Shown: positions 20,432 to 32,800 of the stretch, in pieces
How the letters are laid out: each line of letters begins with the position of its first letter
How positions within the stretch are numbered: the stretch's first letter is position 1
The notes under the pieces: generated by a model
The model's database searches: none
What the model saw: only the letters and a program-made list of their open reading frames with translations
What the model was told of the DNA's origin: nothing
Origin: Paratrimastix pyriformis
Lineage: Eukaryota; Preaxostyla; Paratrimastigidae
Assembly: GCA_027972325.1 (NCBI GenBank)
Contig: JAPMOS010000018.1
Location: forward strand, 1-64,000
Length of the DNA: 64,000 bases
Direction of reading: 5' to 3'
Translations under genes and position numbers: made by a program

Positions 20432-21179
20432 TTACTGTTTCGAGGGGGGACATCTCTCGTGGCGGAGCGGGTAGTCAGGATAGAAGGGATCAAAAGGCAT
20501 GGCCGGGCTCTCGTAGGAGAGATAGAGAGTCATTGGGTTGGCCAATTGCTTGTGCTTAACCGGGAAGATACTGGGACGTCCACCCATGGTCCGGCAAACG
20601 AAGTCGCTGAGGGTGGTACTCGTGATCATCGCTATGGGGGTCTCTGGGGTTCGGGCGAGCAATTCGCACGCCTGAAGGAAGGAGCCCGCAGTTTCGGTGT
20701 TCAAATGCGGGGGATCGCCAAAAACAAAATCGAAAGTATGGTGGAGGGACTCGGGGATGTTCAAGGGATTATTGCAATCTGGCGAGGTAAAATGGTGAAA
20801 AGGGCAGTTGGAATATATGTCAAAAGACCCCAATGTGTAAAGTCGTCGCCATAGCATGCGAATCGGTCGTCAAATTCAAAAAGATGGACAGTATTGGGAA
20901 CAAGCCGCTTCTGCGCAAGGAAATAGAGGGACGGGGCACTGAGAAAAGCGATGCGTCCGCCATTTGATGCCCGAATAGCCTCTGTCAACAGAGCTTCCGT
21001 CGTTTCCTGGGAGAGGCATGAATCATGGGACCACGGAGGAGGGTGGCACGGACTTCTGTGTACCAGAACTGGTTCAATGACCAATCTTCGGCTTCCGAGT
21101 TTTTTTCTTTGTTCAACCCAGCCAAAACTTCGTTCAAGGCAGCCAGGGTCGCATCGGAAAGGCGCAAATCGCTCTCCAT
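20432..21179 (-). CDS. EEF1AKMT1: EEF1A lysine methyltransferase 1-like (N6AMT2 family)
   Basis: SAM-dependent methyltransferase of the N6-adenine-MTase-like fold that in animals and fungi methylates elongation factor 1A. It starts MESDLRLSDATLAALNEV at 21179 and continues WSLNQFWYTE. A 47-nt intron (21053 down to 21007, GTCCGT donor) follows, then ETTEALLTEAIRASNGGRIA, FLSAPSLYF, HLFEFDDRFACYGDDF, FDFVFGDPPHLN and IFPVKHKQLANP. The catalytic motif reads DPPH where the family usually has DPPY. The end carries an extra tail (DPFYPDYPLRHE...). Part of its 3' half is duplicated near 33.68-33.89 kb. Confidence 0.9.
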
Positions 21180-21601
21180 AGTTCTTCTCAAGCCCCCCGG
21201 GAGACAGCCCAACATATGCCGGTCGAGCTCTCCGAATTTCCGCTCCTCCCAATTTGAAGTGTCTGGTGAACCACACGAAATATCCGTCACATGGTGGCTC
21301 CAGGTTCATCTGCGCAATAAAAAACAAAACGGGTGTATGATGGGTTTTTTCTGATTCCGTTCATGTTCTTTTTTTCCCCACCAAATTTCCTCGGCTCATT
21401 CCATTCAGTCGTCGGCCTCAAGCCGCGATTCGGAGCCCAAAGAGAAGGCCAAACACGTCCGTCAGTTTGTCCGTCATGTTTGACAAAATATCACCGGGGA
21501 ACCGGAGCCACGGAAGGGCGGTGATACCCAAAGGGGCAGGAAATTCACAGGGAGAATATGTATACAAAGCGAGTGGAGCAGCGGGCACACACAAAGCGAG
21601 T
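21180..21601. other. Intergenic region with dispersed repeat
   Basis: About 420 bases between two minus-strand genes. It includes the presumed upstream region of EEF1AKMT1 and a copy of a dispersed repeat at about 21331-21391 that also occurs near 10072-10132. No coding sequence is convincing here. Confidence 0.5.
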
Positions 21602-23152
21602 CTAATAGGTGCGGGTCATGAAAGGGTGCTCAAGAAGGGCGTGAGCCGTGGCACGCTTGAGCGGGTCCCGGACGAAACAGCAGTGGAGGAAGTCGCGCAG
21701 CTGGGGAGAGATATTGTCGGGGATGGGGGGTAGCTCGTTGGTGGAGGCGATCTTGTAGATGCAGGCCGTGGCATTCTTAATGTCGGCGTACGGGGGACTC
21801 CCTGGAGCAACACAGGAGGCACAGGACGAGCCCGATGAAAACGTGAGTCTGTGAGCGGGGAAGTCCCACCACGGCAGACCGGTGACCATCTCGACGACGG
21901 TGCAACCCAGTGACCAAATATCGGAACGACGCCCGACGTTGCGCTGTTGGCGGACAACCTCGGGTGCCATGTAGCTGAGAAAGAAGGCCGCACGAGGGTT
22001 GTCAAAAGAAGTGGCGAGACGACAGACTGGGGGGTCCCACAGAGGGTGGCGCAGCCCTGGCTGTATGACATGACCGTCTCGATCGTGCGGCTGCAGCCAA
22101 AGTCGGCCCTGGGTAGGAAAAAGAAAGAACGAAAGAGGAGGGAAAGGGTTGCACATGGTTCAAAGAACCCCATCAATACTTTGCCAGCGAGCGGTACAGA
22201 CAATTTCACAACACCCTCGCCGGTCACGAGGCAGTTCGCCGACTTGATGTCACGGTGCACGATCTTGTTGGAATGAAGATACTCAAGGCCAGCCAGAATC
22301 TAGACGCAAAATCGGAACCGGTGGAAGGTTCGTGAGGATGCAGACCTGGCGGGTATAGCATTGGACAAGCTCTTCGGGGAAGGGACCAAATTGGGAAAGG
22401 AGCTTCGAAATTGGGCCGCCTGTCAGAGACGTGGACCATTAGAGGGGGAGGGATCGCCGGGAACACGCAGACAGACCAGCAATAAACTCTTGGAAGACAT
22501 CGAGAACCATATCGTTCCGTTCACATCCGACATAGCGAACAATGTTGGGGTGGGACAGCTGCTCCATGATGCGGATCTCACGCTCGGCATTTTGAATCTG
22601 AGGAAGGCGCTAAGTGGCGAGAAAATGAAGAGAGCCGACCTGTTCCTCGATATGCTCCCCCACGAAAACGAATTCCCTGGGAAACGATGGAATGTGGTGA
22701 CGAAGAAAACATGACAAACTTGTCGGCGACAAAGCGGCCCGTCTTCAAATCAAGGCACCGATAAACGGAACCGAAAGAACCGCGGCCAATCAAATCACCA
22801 CGCTTCAGAAAAAGGCTGCAGAAAGGATCCGCGTAAGCAAAAAAAGTAATCCATCAAAACAAATGTCCGACGTTTCGGAGGTGTGAGCCGTGGCAGGGCG
22901 ATCAAGAGTCGCGGGTGGGGTCACAGGGTGCGGTTGGGAAATCACCACATTGCCCATGTTTGAGCCGAGGTCAGATTCAGCCTGACTTTCCTCAGAATCT
23001 GGAGGAGGCCGAGACGCGGTCGGCGGACGGGAACGATCCGTGATCATGACGGAGGTGCTCTTTGTGAGATCGCCGATTTGGGTGGCGAGAGCAGAAGGAG
23101 TGGAGAAAAAAGCTGCCATGAGGCTCTGCTCGTCCTGGCGTTTTTGTGCCAT
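21602..23152 (-). CDS. STE11/MAPKKK-like serine/threonine protein kinase
   Basis: A serine-rich N-terminal region starts at MAQKRQDEQSLMAAFF (23152). The kinase domain follows: the glycine loop DLIGRGSFGSVYRCLDLKTG, then IVHRDIKSANCLV (catalytic HRD and Asn), ADFGCSRT (the DFG), CGTP and YMAPEVV (activation segment), SDIWSLGCTVVEMVTGLPWW and the final RATAHALLEHPFM before the stop at 21602. The usual VAxK in the second strand reads VADKFV, so the ATP-anchoring lysine is present. The pattern of the APE region and helix F is most like MEKK/STE11 kinases. Several introns interrupt the domain. Confidence 0.85.
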
Positions 23153-24826
23153 CGGGTGAGGGGCTTGAGTTTGCACGGTGCCTGAATTCCCCGCCACTCT
23201 TCGCCAGTGGAAGGACGAAGGCCTCGCTGATTTCTCCACCGCCACCATTCTCGCCCATGCGAAAAGTCACGGCCAGGTCTGCTTTCGTGCCCTGCATTCT
23301 CTCACTTCTCAACCACCAGGAGTTGGTCGAGCCCATGGCTCGTTTCTTGGGCGAGATTGCCACAGCCGAAGGAATATCTGCTTGATCCCGTGGTTCGGCA
23401 ATAATACATTGTAAAATCACTCGGGTTCGAGACAAGAAATGACCGACCAGGCGTACTTTGAGGTGCTCCAAGAAGACATGCGATTTTCGGGGAGCAGGGG
23501 CGCCACAAGTCGTGTGCCTTGACGTGTCCCATGTCGCTTTTGAGTTTCACCACATTTTGGCTGTGCGCGTGCCTGCGCCTGTGCTCGCCTCGGCTTGGGT
23601 CGCTCACCTCACGTCGCGGCACGTCGATGACCACACCGACCCTCGCTCGGCCTCGCTCGCAGGAACCAACGGGCCCATTTCTCTCCTCAGGGATAGCAGA
23701 GGGCGGAAAACCATCGAGAGTCAACCAGTGGAGCCCCCGAAACGTCCAACGTGCGCTCTCAGCTGCTTCGAGAGACACCCGTCGCTGTTTTTGGAAAGCG
23801 TGAACAGGGAACGAAGGGAACGAACAAATGCGACTACCCCCCTGGTCAACCACGAACCGGTTTTCGTGTGCGTGCGTGCGTACGTGCAAGGGGGGAGGCT
23901 CACTGGAAGGAAACGAGACACGCTCGTTCCGAGCCTCCCCTGTTCCCCTGGGTGTGCCAAAGGTGTTTGGGAAATTGAATGGTACCGCTGCCGCTCCCAT
24001 CTGAGCACTCCTCAATAGGACTCCCTTCTGGCGCCCAGTTGCAGAAATGGGACGCCTCCACAAGGCGTCAGATGAATCGAGTCCGAACGACCTCAGATCC
24101 TGCGCCTCCACCCACCTCCTGGCCCATCTCCTCGAATGATGCCGATCTCCGTTGAACGGGCGACCAGAAGTGCGTTAAATGTGTTTTTTATTCAACCTTA
24201 GGCACATTAAGGTGTTTGGTGCGGGCAGAAGTATTGCCTGATGCCAACCATGACGAGGCGGAAAAAAAGGTGCCAGAATGAGGTGATTTTTGCTTGATGG
24301 AGTCTAAAAACACTCGAAAAGAAGAGAACGCAGGTGCTGTGCGGTCAGGTCGCGAGGTGTTGACGAGGTGTGATGGGGTCGCAATTCCAGCCCATCACGA
24401 TGTGTGATAAATCTGTGCGCGTGAATCCGGAGACGCGACCGCCGTCGCGATGCCATTCAGCATCATGCAGACCCCAAGCCGGGCCGCCGAGTGCACAAAG
24501 ATGGGTGGGGACGGTTTGCCTGGGTCAGAGCGCCCATTGTTGGTTCCCTTCGTTCCCTGTTCACGCATTATTCAAACAGCGGCGGAAACCCAAGTAATTT
24601 CCGCACTTTTTTTGAATCTTTTCAACTTTTCAAACATTTCGTAGCTTGACCCTTTCCCGGCAAAACTTCACCTGCCGGCCCCGCACCAACCGCACATCGC
24701 TCCCTCGTCAAAAAGCCGCCCTAGCTGCCCCAGCTCCTGCTGTAGATCCCCGTGCAGTTTCTGTTCGGTTTGGAGGGATGGTTCGCGGGATCGAGAGCCC
24801 CCAAAAAATGGCAGATTTCGTGAAAA
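23153..24826. other. Long intergenic region, no confident gene
   Basis: About 1.7 kb with frames up to 269 codons but no recognisable domain, consistent exon set or signal peptide. Two segments around 23790-23830 and 24540-24590 share about 20 bases (GTTCCCTTCGTTCCCTGTTC) as an imperfect inverted repeat. The stretch 24560-24860 is relatively AT-rich and looks like untranslated or spacer DNA. Confidence 0.4.
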
Positions 24827-25206
24827 TCAAAAAAGTTGTAATAAGTTTGAAATTTCAAAAAAAGTGAGAAACTGTCTGGATTTTCCGGGTGTCTGAGATT
24901 CAATCTCGCGCGACGTCAGACACTTGGTGACAATTCGGTGGAGTCCCTTGATGGCCTCTGTCCCGGCGCTGGCGGCCACCGCTGCCGCTTGCTGGCGGGA
25001 GAGAGGGATCAGTTTGGAGCAAATGTGAAAGCTGGTGGCCAGGTGGGCAGATTGCTGTCGGGATGTGGCACGAGCTCAGATCCCTCGTCAAACCGGGTCC
25101 TGAATTTGGGATGGTGTTCTTCCGGTTTTGCCTACTGCTGGTCGGAGTGTCCAAACAGGTGAATTGTGGATACGCCTCGTGTCTCCATGTCAGAGTTCAA
25201 AGCGGG

Positions 25207-25290
<84 letters not shown>

Positions 25291-26854
25291 GGGGAGGAGG
25301 AGGATGGATGCCGACCTCGGGGAGTGCTTGTTTGACCTGTTGAGCGGCCTGCAAAAGGACCTTGGCAGCCTCCCTGTGGAGGGGGCACTGGGAGATTCCA
25401 TCGAATGCTCCCTGAATCCCGTCGGCGAGGACGATGGTGTGGGTCTCCAGGTCGACCATAACCTCCCAAAGTCCCTGCGGATTGTCGCCTTCTCCTCGCA
25501 TGAGGGCCTTTGCGATCGGGCTGCAGGTGCCCGCCACGAGGCCCCGCTGAGGCCTCCCCAGGGCTGTCGGGCCTGCCAGAACACCGCCAGGGCCCAACAC
25601 GACGGGAGTGTTGGCCGCGCCTGCTTCACCGTGGGCGCATGGCAGTAGATCCGTCGTCTGTTCAGTCGGGCTGCACAGGGTCCACGTGGAGGTGGAGGTG
25701 GAGGTGGAGGTAATTCGCAGGAGCGCACGGCATACGGGCGCAATGCACACAGCAGAAAGCAGGCTAGACAGCAAAGCTGAAATACCTCAACTCGGGCAGA
25801 ATGCAGGCGACGAATAATGCCCAAAACAGCAAGTAAGAAACTGCCTCAAAAGGAGCGCATCTTCCGAAGCGAAAAAAAAGCACGGGAAGGTCCCAGGCAC
25901 GCATGTGTGGACGCACGGGTGGGTGGTACGCACGGGTGGGTGGTACGCACGGGTGGGTGGTACGCACGGGTGGGTGGTGACGCACAGACCTCAAGGTCAC
26001 GTAAGGACGCAGCAGCTCCCAGTTCTGCCGATGGAATGCCAACAAAGGGAAGGCGCTAAAGAAGGAGGCGACCCATCGTTGAGAAGGGGCGGAGAGGCAC
26101 GGAAGCCGACCGGAGAAGGGAGAGCAGCTGGGGAATGGACGGCGCATAGATCAGAACACTCCTGCAGGTGAGAGCCGCATGCCACAGGAGCACCGCCTCT
26201 CCGCCAAAGGGCCCAGTCAAGTCTGTTGGACACGAGACGCGCGGATGAGGGTCAGCACCCACAGGATCCACCTCGAAACAGACCCACCAAAGGTGTCCTG
26301 ATGAGCGATTTGCGCTGGTCGGTGGCAGGGGGAGGAGCGAAGGGTTCCCCCCGAAAGCGGCATGATTCGGTAGCCATGAGACGCAAATACCTGGTGTGCC
26401 AGGAATATAAGTTGATACCCACCGCAACCACAGACGAGGCCAGAACCTCGGGGGGGCGACCTCCCTCAAGATATACCGTGCTCAGCATCTTGACCACGCA
26501 CCCGTACCGTTCCGGGTTAAAAATCTGTTCATTTCATTGAAAAGTGGGGGGATTCCCGAACGAGGAACTCGGGACCTTCGTCAAGAGGGAAACTGAAACG
26601 ATATCAACCGCAGGGAGCGGATCGGGGGTTTCAGAAGAGAACCCCTGGTGAGGAACGGAAACGGTGACCGTGTAGTGGTACCATTGCTTCCACTTTGAAA
26701 AGAGGAAAGGGGTTTCGATGTTGTCTGCATTGATTTGGGAGCGCTCACGGAGAATTTGTTCAAAAGCAGAGGGAACGTTCGGAAAAGCCCACACAAGATG
26801 GGTCGCGCCCCCAGTGTCCTTCTCGAAAATGGCAAGGCCCTCAAGTTCCTCCAT
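24827..26854 (-). CDS. DENND10: DENND10 (FAM45) DENN-domain protein
   Basis: Late-endosomal DENN protein. The ATG at 26854 gives MEELEGLAIFEKDTGG, then HLVWAFPN, PFLFSKWKQWYHYTVTV, and IVSVSLLTK joined across a 51-nt intron (GTCCCG donor at 26575) to IFNPERYGCVVKML. Later exons give PFGGEAVLLWHAALTCRSVL, FHRQNWELLRPYVTL (the conserved WHRQDW position), GLWEVMVDLETHTIVL and REAAKVLLQAAQQVKQAL. The last exon reads LATSFHICSKLIPLSRQQAA and stops at 24827. The exon order matches animal DENND10 throughout. One intron holds the GGGACA repeat at 25207-25290 (CCCTGT on the sense strand) and another a 17-bp repeat at 25915-25980. Confidence 0.85.
25207..25292. repeat. Intronic (GGGACA)n repeat
   Basis: About 14 perfect GGGACA hexamers inside a DENND10 intron; the sense strand reads CCCTGT. 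Confidence 0.92.
25915..25981. repeat. Intronic 17-bp tandem repeat
   Basis: Four copies of a GTGGGTGGTACGCACGG unit within a DENND10 intron. Confidence 0.9.
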
Positions 26855-27623
26855 AGAGTGGCTCCAAAGCCGGATTGATCCACACGCCGCCGGAAAGACG
26901 CGCCACGTCGGCACGTCGGCGCAAAACGGCCGTTCGTTGCCGATTCGGAGACCCCCGTGGGCTCTTGAAAAAATTTTAAAATTACCCCCGAAATGCTCTC
27001 TTCGGGGATTATTATAGGTGCATGTCTCATGGGTTTTCCTCCTCCCGGGGATTGCGACACTTTAGCCGATGTGAGTTTCACACTGGTTGATTTCAGGTGT
27101 TTTTATTCCATTCGGCTGCGTCGTTTCTTGCAGTCCCCTTCTCCTCGCCCTTTGCTCGCCCCGGACCACTTGGGCCCCATTTCCGACTGTGGTACGTCAG
27201 CACGGTACTCCGGGCTTATCGGAACCCACCACCCACTTTCTTGGCATGCTGTTTGGGTTGGGCACGGGAACCTAGACCCATTAAGAAAAAAGTGTCACAG
27301 AATTTTAAATTCGGACGTCCTTTAATAACTGCATTTTTGCTGTTTTGGTGCCCCATATGCACCCCTTCGATGGCCCTGTCCCCTTCGTGGCCGCAGCTTA
27401 GAGACTCGGTGCCGCACCAAACTCGGATTTTCCAAGACAGAAACAGTGAGCCCCCATGGGTTCCTGTCCGGGGGTCAGGGCCAGGCCCGAGCCCACCGAG
27501 CGAGGCGGTTGAATTCCGGCGGGGGTCGTTTTGCCCATAGACGTGGCGCCGCATCGTATCATTACATCCACAAAAACAAAAGCGCAGTGGTGTCTATCGT
27601 TACAAATGAGCGTCATCACGGCC
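26855..27623. other. Intergenic region, no confident gene
   Basis: About 770 bases between DENND10 and the transporter gene. Frames up to 147 codons exist on both strands, but none has a recognisable domain or consistent splice structure. It probably contains the DENND10 promoter and the 3' untranslated region of the transporter. Confidence 0.4.
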
Positions 27624-29235
27624 TCAAGCGAAGTTGAAATCAGCCGGCTCAAGGATATCTTGGGCTGCACCATCTCCGTACCGAATGGCCCGGAACTTGG
27701 CGCCGAGCGATGCACCCAGTGGAATCGGGGTGGTCGGCGCTAAGGGAGATGCCCACTCGCGGCCCCCGTACGAACGCGGTACGATGGGACTGCCGGGGCA
27801 CCCCGGCTGCTGGGTCGCTGGGTCGGCGGCATTCGGGGAAGGACCGCCCAGGCCAAGGAAGATGTCGGGCGGTCGAATGGTGCGGATGACTTCGTCCTCC
27901 TCTGTGGTCCGGTAGAGGTCACCCGATGGAAAACCCTCTGCCACATCACCAGGCAGAGGCAAGGGTGGATCCCCGTTGATTGACGTGAAGTCCTGTCTAA
28001 CTTCCCTGGGTTCGACCGCAGGGGGTGGCGTCGACGGCAAGAGTTGGGCTGTTTCCTCAACAGTGCCCCCAAGGGCGGTCGGGTTGCTGTTGTGGAAACA
28101 TCTAAGGCGCACCATCTGCATGATGGGAGGGTGTGTGAAGGCGTGCATACAGCACTGCGGGAGCCAGTTCGGGCAGACCTCGTTGTACACCGCCATGCCG
28201 GCACAAAGGAACATGAAGCCGGCCAGCTCGAGCCAGCCCCAGATCGTCCAGGGCTCCCCATAGTTGGGCGAGATGACATAATGGACGAAAAGATTGACCA
28301 GCCAGATGGCCAGGGTGCAGAGGGGGTCCAGAATGTTCCGAGTGAGCGCGCTCGCAACGGTGGTGATGTACATCCCCGCCAGGTTGACCCCCAGGATGCA
28401 CAAGGTGAATGCGGCCAGCAATCCCACCAAGAGGACGCTGCGCGCCAGCATAACCAAGCTGTCCAGGGTGTCTTCGTGGAGGCCCTGGCCCTCAACACCG
28501 GGGAGAAAGTAGGCCACCACCATGCAGAGCAACGTCCCCAGCATACCCCAGGCACCTTGCATGCCAACCAGCAGAGCCGGTGGGGCATCCAAATCATGGA
28601 GAAGCTTTTCCTCGATGACGGCCTGCAAGGACTGGGTGAATTGCGCGAAAACGACCACGCCAATGCCCACCGCGGCCTGCCATGGGGCTGGGCCGCCTGT
28701 GGGGCTGCCCGTCGTGCCCAAAATGCAGGCGACCCCCACGATGACTTCCCCCCCGAAAACCACAAGCACTCCAACCCACTCGAACCGCTTCAAGTGGCGC
28801 TTTCGATAGGTAATCGTCAACAGGGCCGTGAAAATCACGATCGATGATCTGGTTGCCAGACACTGGGGGGTGAGGTCCAGACACGGAAAAATTGGCGGAC
28901 CGGAGCATCTGCAACTCCGAGGCCACAATCCAGAGAAGCCCCACGTTGATGAAAAAGGTCGAAAAAAGGTCCAAGGCAGCAGGCACAGCGGCAACCCAAT
29001 ACACCTTAGCATTTCGAAAGGTGGTCTTTTTTTTGCATTGTGCCACGAGATGGATCATGAGACAATATGCCTCGCCGAAAAACATGGCGAAGCAGACAAA
29101 CCATGGCTTTTGAAATTGTTTGAAGGTCCCGTCAAGGCCTGAAGATGTCACTTTCAACATCTGGGCCAGCAGAATCATGGAAAATGTTGCTGTGCCCACA
29201 AAAAGCACGAGCAATAATGGCAGCAATTTTGCCAT
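27624..29235 (-). CDS. SLC35F6-like transporter (drug/metabolite transporter superfamily)
   Basis: Multi-pass membrane protein starting MAKLLPLLLVLFVGTATFS at 29235. Segments in order: FVCFAMFFGEAYCLMIHLV, ALDLFSTFFINVGLLWIVAS with ELQMLRSANF, SSIVIFTALLTIT, WVGVLVVFGGEVIVGVACIL, IGVVVFAQFTQSLQAVIEEK, a MQGAWGMLGTLLCM helix, LLAAFTLCILGVNLAGM and GWLELAGFMFLCAGMAVYNE. About ten helices and the conserved QMLRG-like and EEK motifs match SLC35F6/TANGO9 and related nucleotide-sugar-type transporters. A hydrophilic C-terminal tail of about 140 residues, longer than in animals, ends at 27624. The substrate is unknown. Confidence 0.82.
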
Positions 29236-29817
29236 CCCAAATTGAGAGATGCCACCCCGAACGAGAGCAGCGGCAGCGGAGAGATAGCGTGTTACACCTT
29301 CAGCGACGACGCGTGCAGGGTGAATTCAAACTCAAAATATTTCCGAGGGCCCATTCCCTGAGTCCTCGTATGCCGCACAGGTCCTCCAGGCCTCCCTCCG
29401 AGGGCCTAGCTGGACCCGCTCCGTGTCCTCTCCTCCGACGCAGAAGGGCAGTTCTTTACGGGCGACCCGCTCGCTCTCCGGACCCATCGGTGTCCCGCCT
29501 ACCTACAGGGCCCGTGGTGGACGTCCGGTTTAGGGAAGCGGGGCGGCATGGATGGCTTCATCCCAGCCCCCTCTGCCGCTGCCTTGGCTTGCCGGTCGAT
29601 CAACTGCCAAGAGACCTCAGGTTCATGATTGCCGGAACCCCATTTCCGATTATCATGGGTCGCGCGGGGTGAAACATGGCAAGCGAGGGCCACGTGGTTG
29701 AGTGGTTGTTTAACACGACAGGAACGGATAAACCTCCATCCACAGAGGAACGCCGCTGCAAAACAAAACCTCCGGCTCTTGGGTGTGTTGCCCTTGGGCC
29801 AGGAACTTGAAAAACTG
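29236..29817. other. Divergent intergenic region
   Basis: About 580 bases between divergent starts (29235 minus, 29818 plus). No convincing coding sequence. It should contain the promoters of the transporter and of the beta-helix surface protein. Confidence 0.45.
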
Positions 29818-32800
29818 ATGGCCCTGAGACTCGTGGCTTTTTTCACCTGCGCTCTTGTCGCAGCCAACGCCCAAATTGTGTATGTGAATTCTGTCAATGG
29901 TACCGATGTCACTGAATGCGGCGCCTCTGATCGTCCTTGTCTCAGCATTTCATTTGCCCTCGACCGTTCGGTCGATCACCCCACCCTGATCCTCGATGGC
30001 TCTTTCTCTGGTCAAGGGAATTTCAATATTTCCTTCCGAGGAACCGAGAATGTGAGGATTCACACGCTCGAAAATGTGACGGCCACCATTGTGTGCGATT
30101 CTTCCGAATACGGGGCTTTTATCGCTAACAATGGCGAGAAAAGAATTTATCTTTCTGGCTTGAATTTCCAGAACTGTTCCAGGGCTCTCTTGCTGGATGG
30201 GATCACCGATGTCCAAGTTGTTGGCTGCTCCTTCCGTGGGGGCCGGTCTGGCCAAGGGGGAGGGGCCATTTCAGCCACCAATGTCTCGGGGCTTCTCTTG
30301 GATGGGTGTATCTTCGATGAGAACACCGCCCCGGCAGGATCGGCCATCGCCCTCGATGGATGCCAAGGTGTCACCATCCGGTCCAGCAACTTCACCTCCA
30401 ATAATGTGGCCCGTCCGTATGCGCGCTGCCCTTGCCCCCGCTCGCCAATCTCTTTTCTCATACGTGATATGCGGCCTCCCCGCCCATCCACCTGACACGT
30501 GGCGGTACAGCCGGTCAGGCTGATGCCACCCGGGCGGCTGTGGTTTCTCTGGCTGGCTCCCCCACGCGGGACCTGGTGGCGCGGGATTGCCGCTTCTCGG
30601 GCAACCGGGGTCAGACCCAGGTCCTCATCGAGGACGGCTCGTGGAACGTCACCCTGGATTCGCTCACCTTTTCCCACAACCTTGCGCCCCTCAGCCCCGG
30701 TCCGCCTCCCACCCCCGCCCGCCTGCCCGGACCCCGTCGTCGGTGAGGGGTGGGGGGTCGCCGGAATCCGAGGAGTCGCCGGTCCCACTTGAGGCCCGCT
30801 CACCCACACACACCCACACACCGCCTTGTATGCGCCCTGCCAAGACGCGATCGCGACCGGGCTGACCATCCGCAATGCGAGCCGAGTGACGGTGCTTACC
30901 CTGAACACCCTCACCAACCGGGCCCTCGCCAACGGCACGGGCTCGATCTACATCTCCCAGGCTTCCCGCATCGCCATCGCTGGTCCGTCGTGCAGTCCTT
31001 CCCTCCTTCTCCTTATCATCTCATCACCACCATCACCATCATCGCCATCATCGCCATCACCATCAATGAACCACAGCCCAATCACTCTTGTCTTGCCGTT
31101 GTTATTGCTGGCCCGCCCACCCGCCCAGGGGCAATTCTGGATGCCGATGACGGGGCCCTAGGCGTGGTCGTGGGCGACAGCCAGGACGTGCGCTTCAACC
31201 ACCTGGCCGTGACGAGCCACTGGGGGCGAGCCATGCTGGTCTACCAGTCGGCCGGGGTGCAGCTGACCAACTCGGCCTTCGCCGATTGCTACGGCAGCCC
31301 CCACGGAGCCGCCCTGGCCGTCGCCTCCTTCAGCACGGTGAACCTGTCCCGGGTGACCTTCGCCCGCGGCGAGCAGGCCATCTCCGTCGGCGCGATGTGC
31401 ACTGTCCGCCCCCGCCTGGAATCCGTGGACCCCCCCCCCCCCCCCCCCCCACACACACACACGCACACTTTGCTCCACACGCACACACACCACCACCACC
31501 ACCACCACCACCACCACCACCACCACCACCACCACCACCACCACCACCACCACCACCACCACCACCACCACCACCACCACCACCACCACCACCACCACCA
31601 CCACCACCACCACCACCACCACCACCACCACCACCACCACCACCACCACCACCACCACCACCACCACCACCACCACCACCACCACCACCACCACCACCAC
31701 CACCACCCACCACCACCACCACCACCACCACCACCACCACCACCACCACCACCACCACCACCACCACCACCACCACCACCACCACCACCACCACCACCAC
31801 CACCACCACCACCACCACCACCACCACCACCACCACCACCACCACCACCACCACCACCACCACCACCACCACCACCACCACCACCACCACCACCACCACC
31901 ACCACCACCACCACCACCACCACCACCACCACCACCACCACCACCACCACCACCACCACCACCACCACCACCACCACCACCACCACCACCACCACCACCA
32001 CCACCACCACCACCACCACCACCACCACCACCACCACCCACCACCACCACCACCACCCACCAACGCACACACCTCCCGCGCTCACGCGCTCACACATCTT
32101 GTTCTCTGTTGGCCTGATCGCCCCCCAGCTGGGCATGGAGGACGTCAACATCTTCGAGTTCACGGCTCCCCGTGGGGCGGGGCTCTCGCTGAGCTTCTCC
32201 ACGGCCAATCTGACCAACTGCCGCTTCAGCAGCCTCTGGGCCCACGCCGGCCTGGGCGGCGCCGTCTACGCAGAGTCCTCCCAGGTCCTGCCCTGCCGGC
32301 CCCCCATGCCTCCCGATTGGCAACGCCCCTTCTGGCTCGGAGCCGCCGCCGAGCTCGTGGTGCGGCCGAGACGCGGGCTGGAGGGGGGGCGTGGGGGCAT
32401 GGTTGACTTGGGCTTCACGTCTCACGCTCCTCACCTCCCGACGGCACAGGTTGCCATGCAGCAGTCGACCTTCATCAGCTGCGCGGCCGACGAGGGTGGC
32501 GCCGTCTACCTGCGGTCGAGCGACCTGACCGATCAGGGGTCGACCTTCTCCGGGAATCGGGCCCTCGTCGGCGGTGCCATCCGCATGTTCGGTCCGCCCC
32601 GGCCCTGCCCCCGCCTCCGCCCGGTGCGCTCCCTGCCCGGGACCGCCCCCGCCCCCCGTCGGCTCACCGCTGGCCCTGACTGGCCAAGTTTCCTGAGTTT
32701 CATCATCTCTCGTCTTCGCCCGCCCTTCGCCGACCGCCCCGCCCAGGGCGCCACACGACGGCTGCCTTGGTGGGCACCAAGGCTCTGTCCAACACGGCCA

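Noticed and set aside
23302-24111. Minus-strand frame of 269 codons
   Set aside because: No recognisable domain, no GTC-type introns joining other exons, and composition unlike the neighbouring genes.
23790-24590. Possible inverted-repeat mobile element from shared GTTCCCTTCGTTCCCTGTTC
   Set aside because: The similarity covers only about 20-25 bases, with no target-site duplication or transposase between the copies.
31158-32117. Very long frames of poly-His, poly-Pro, poly-Thr, poly-Trp or poly-Gly
   Set aside because: All come from the (CAC)n tract read in different frames; splice sites place the tract in an intron.
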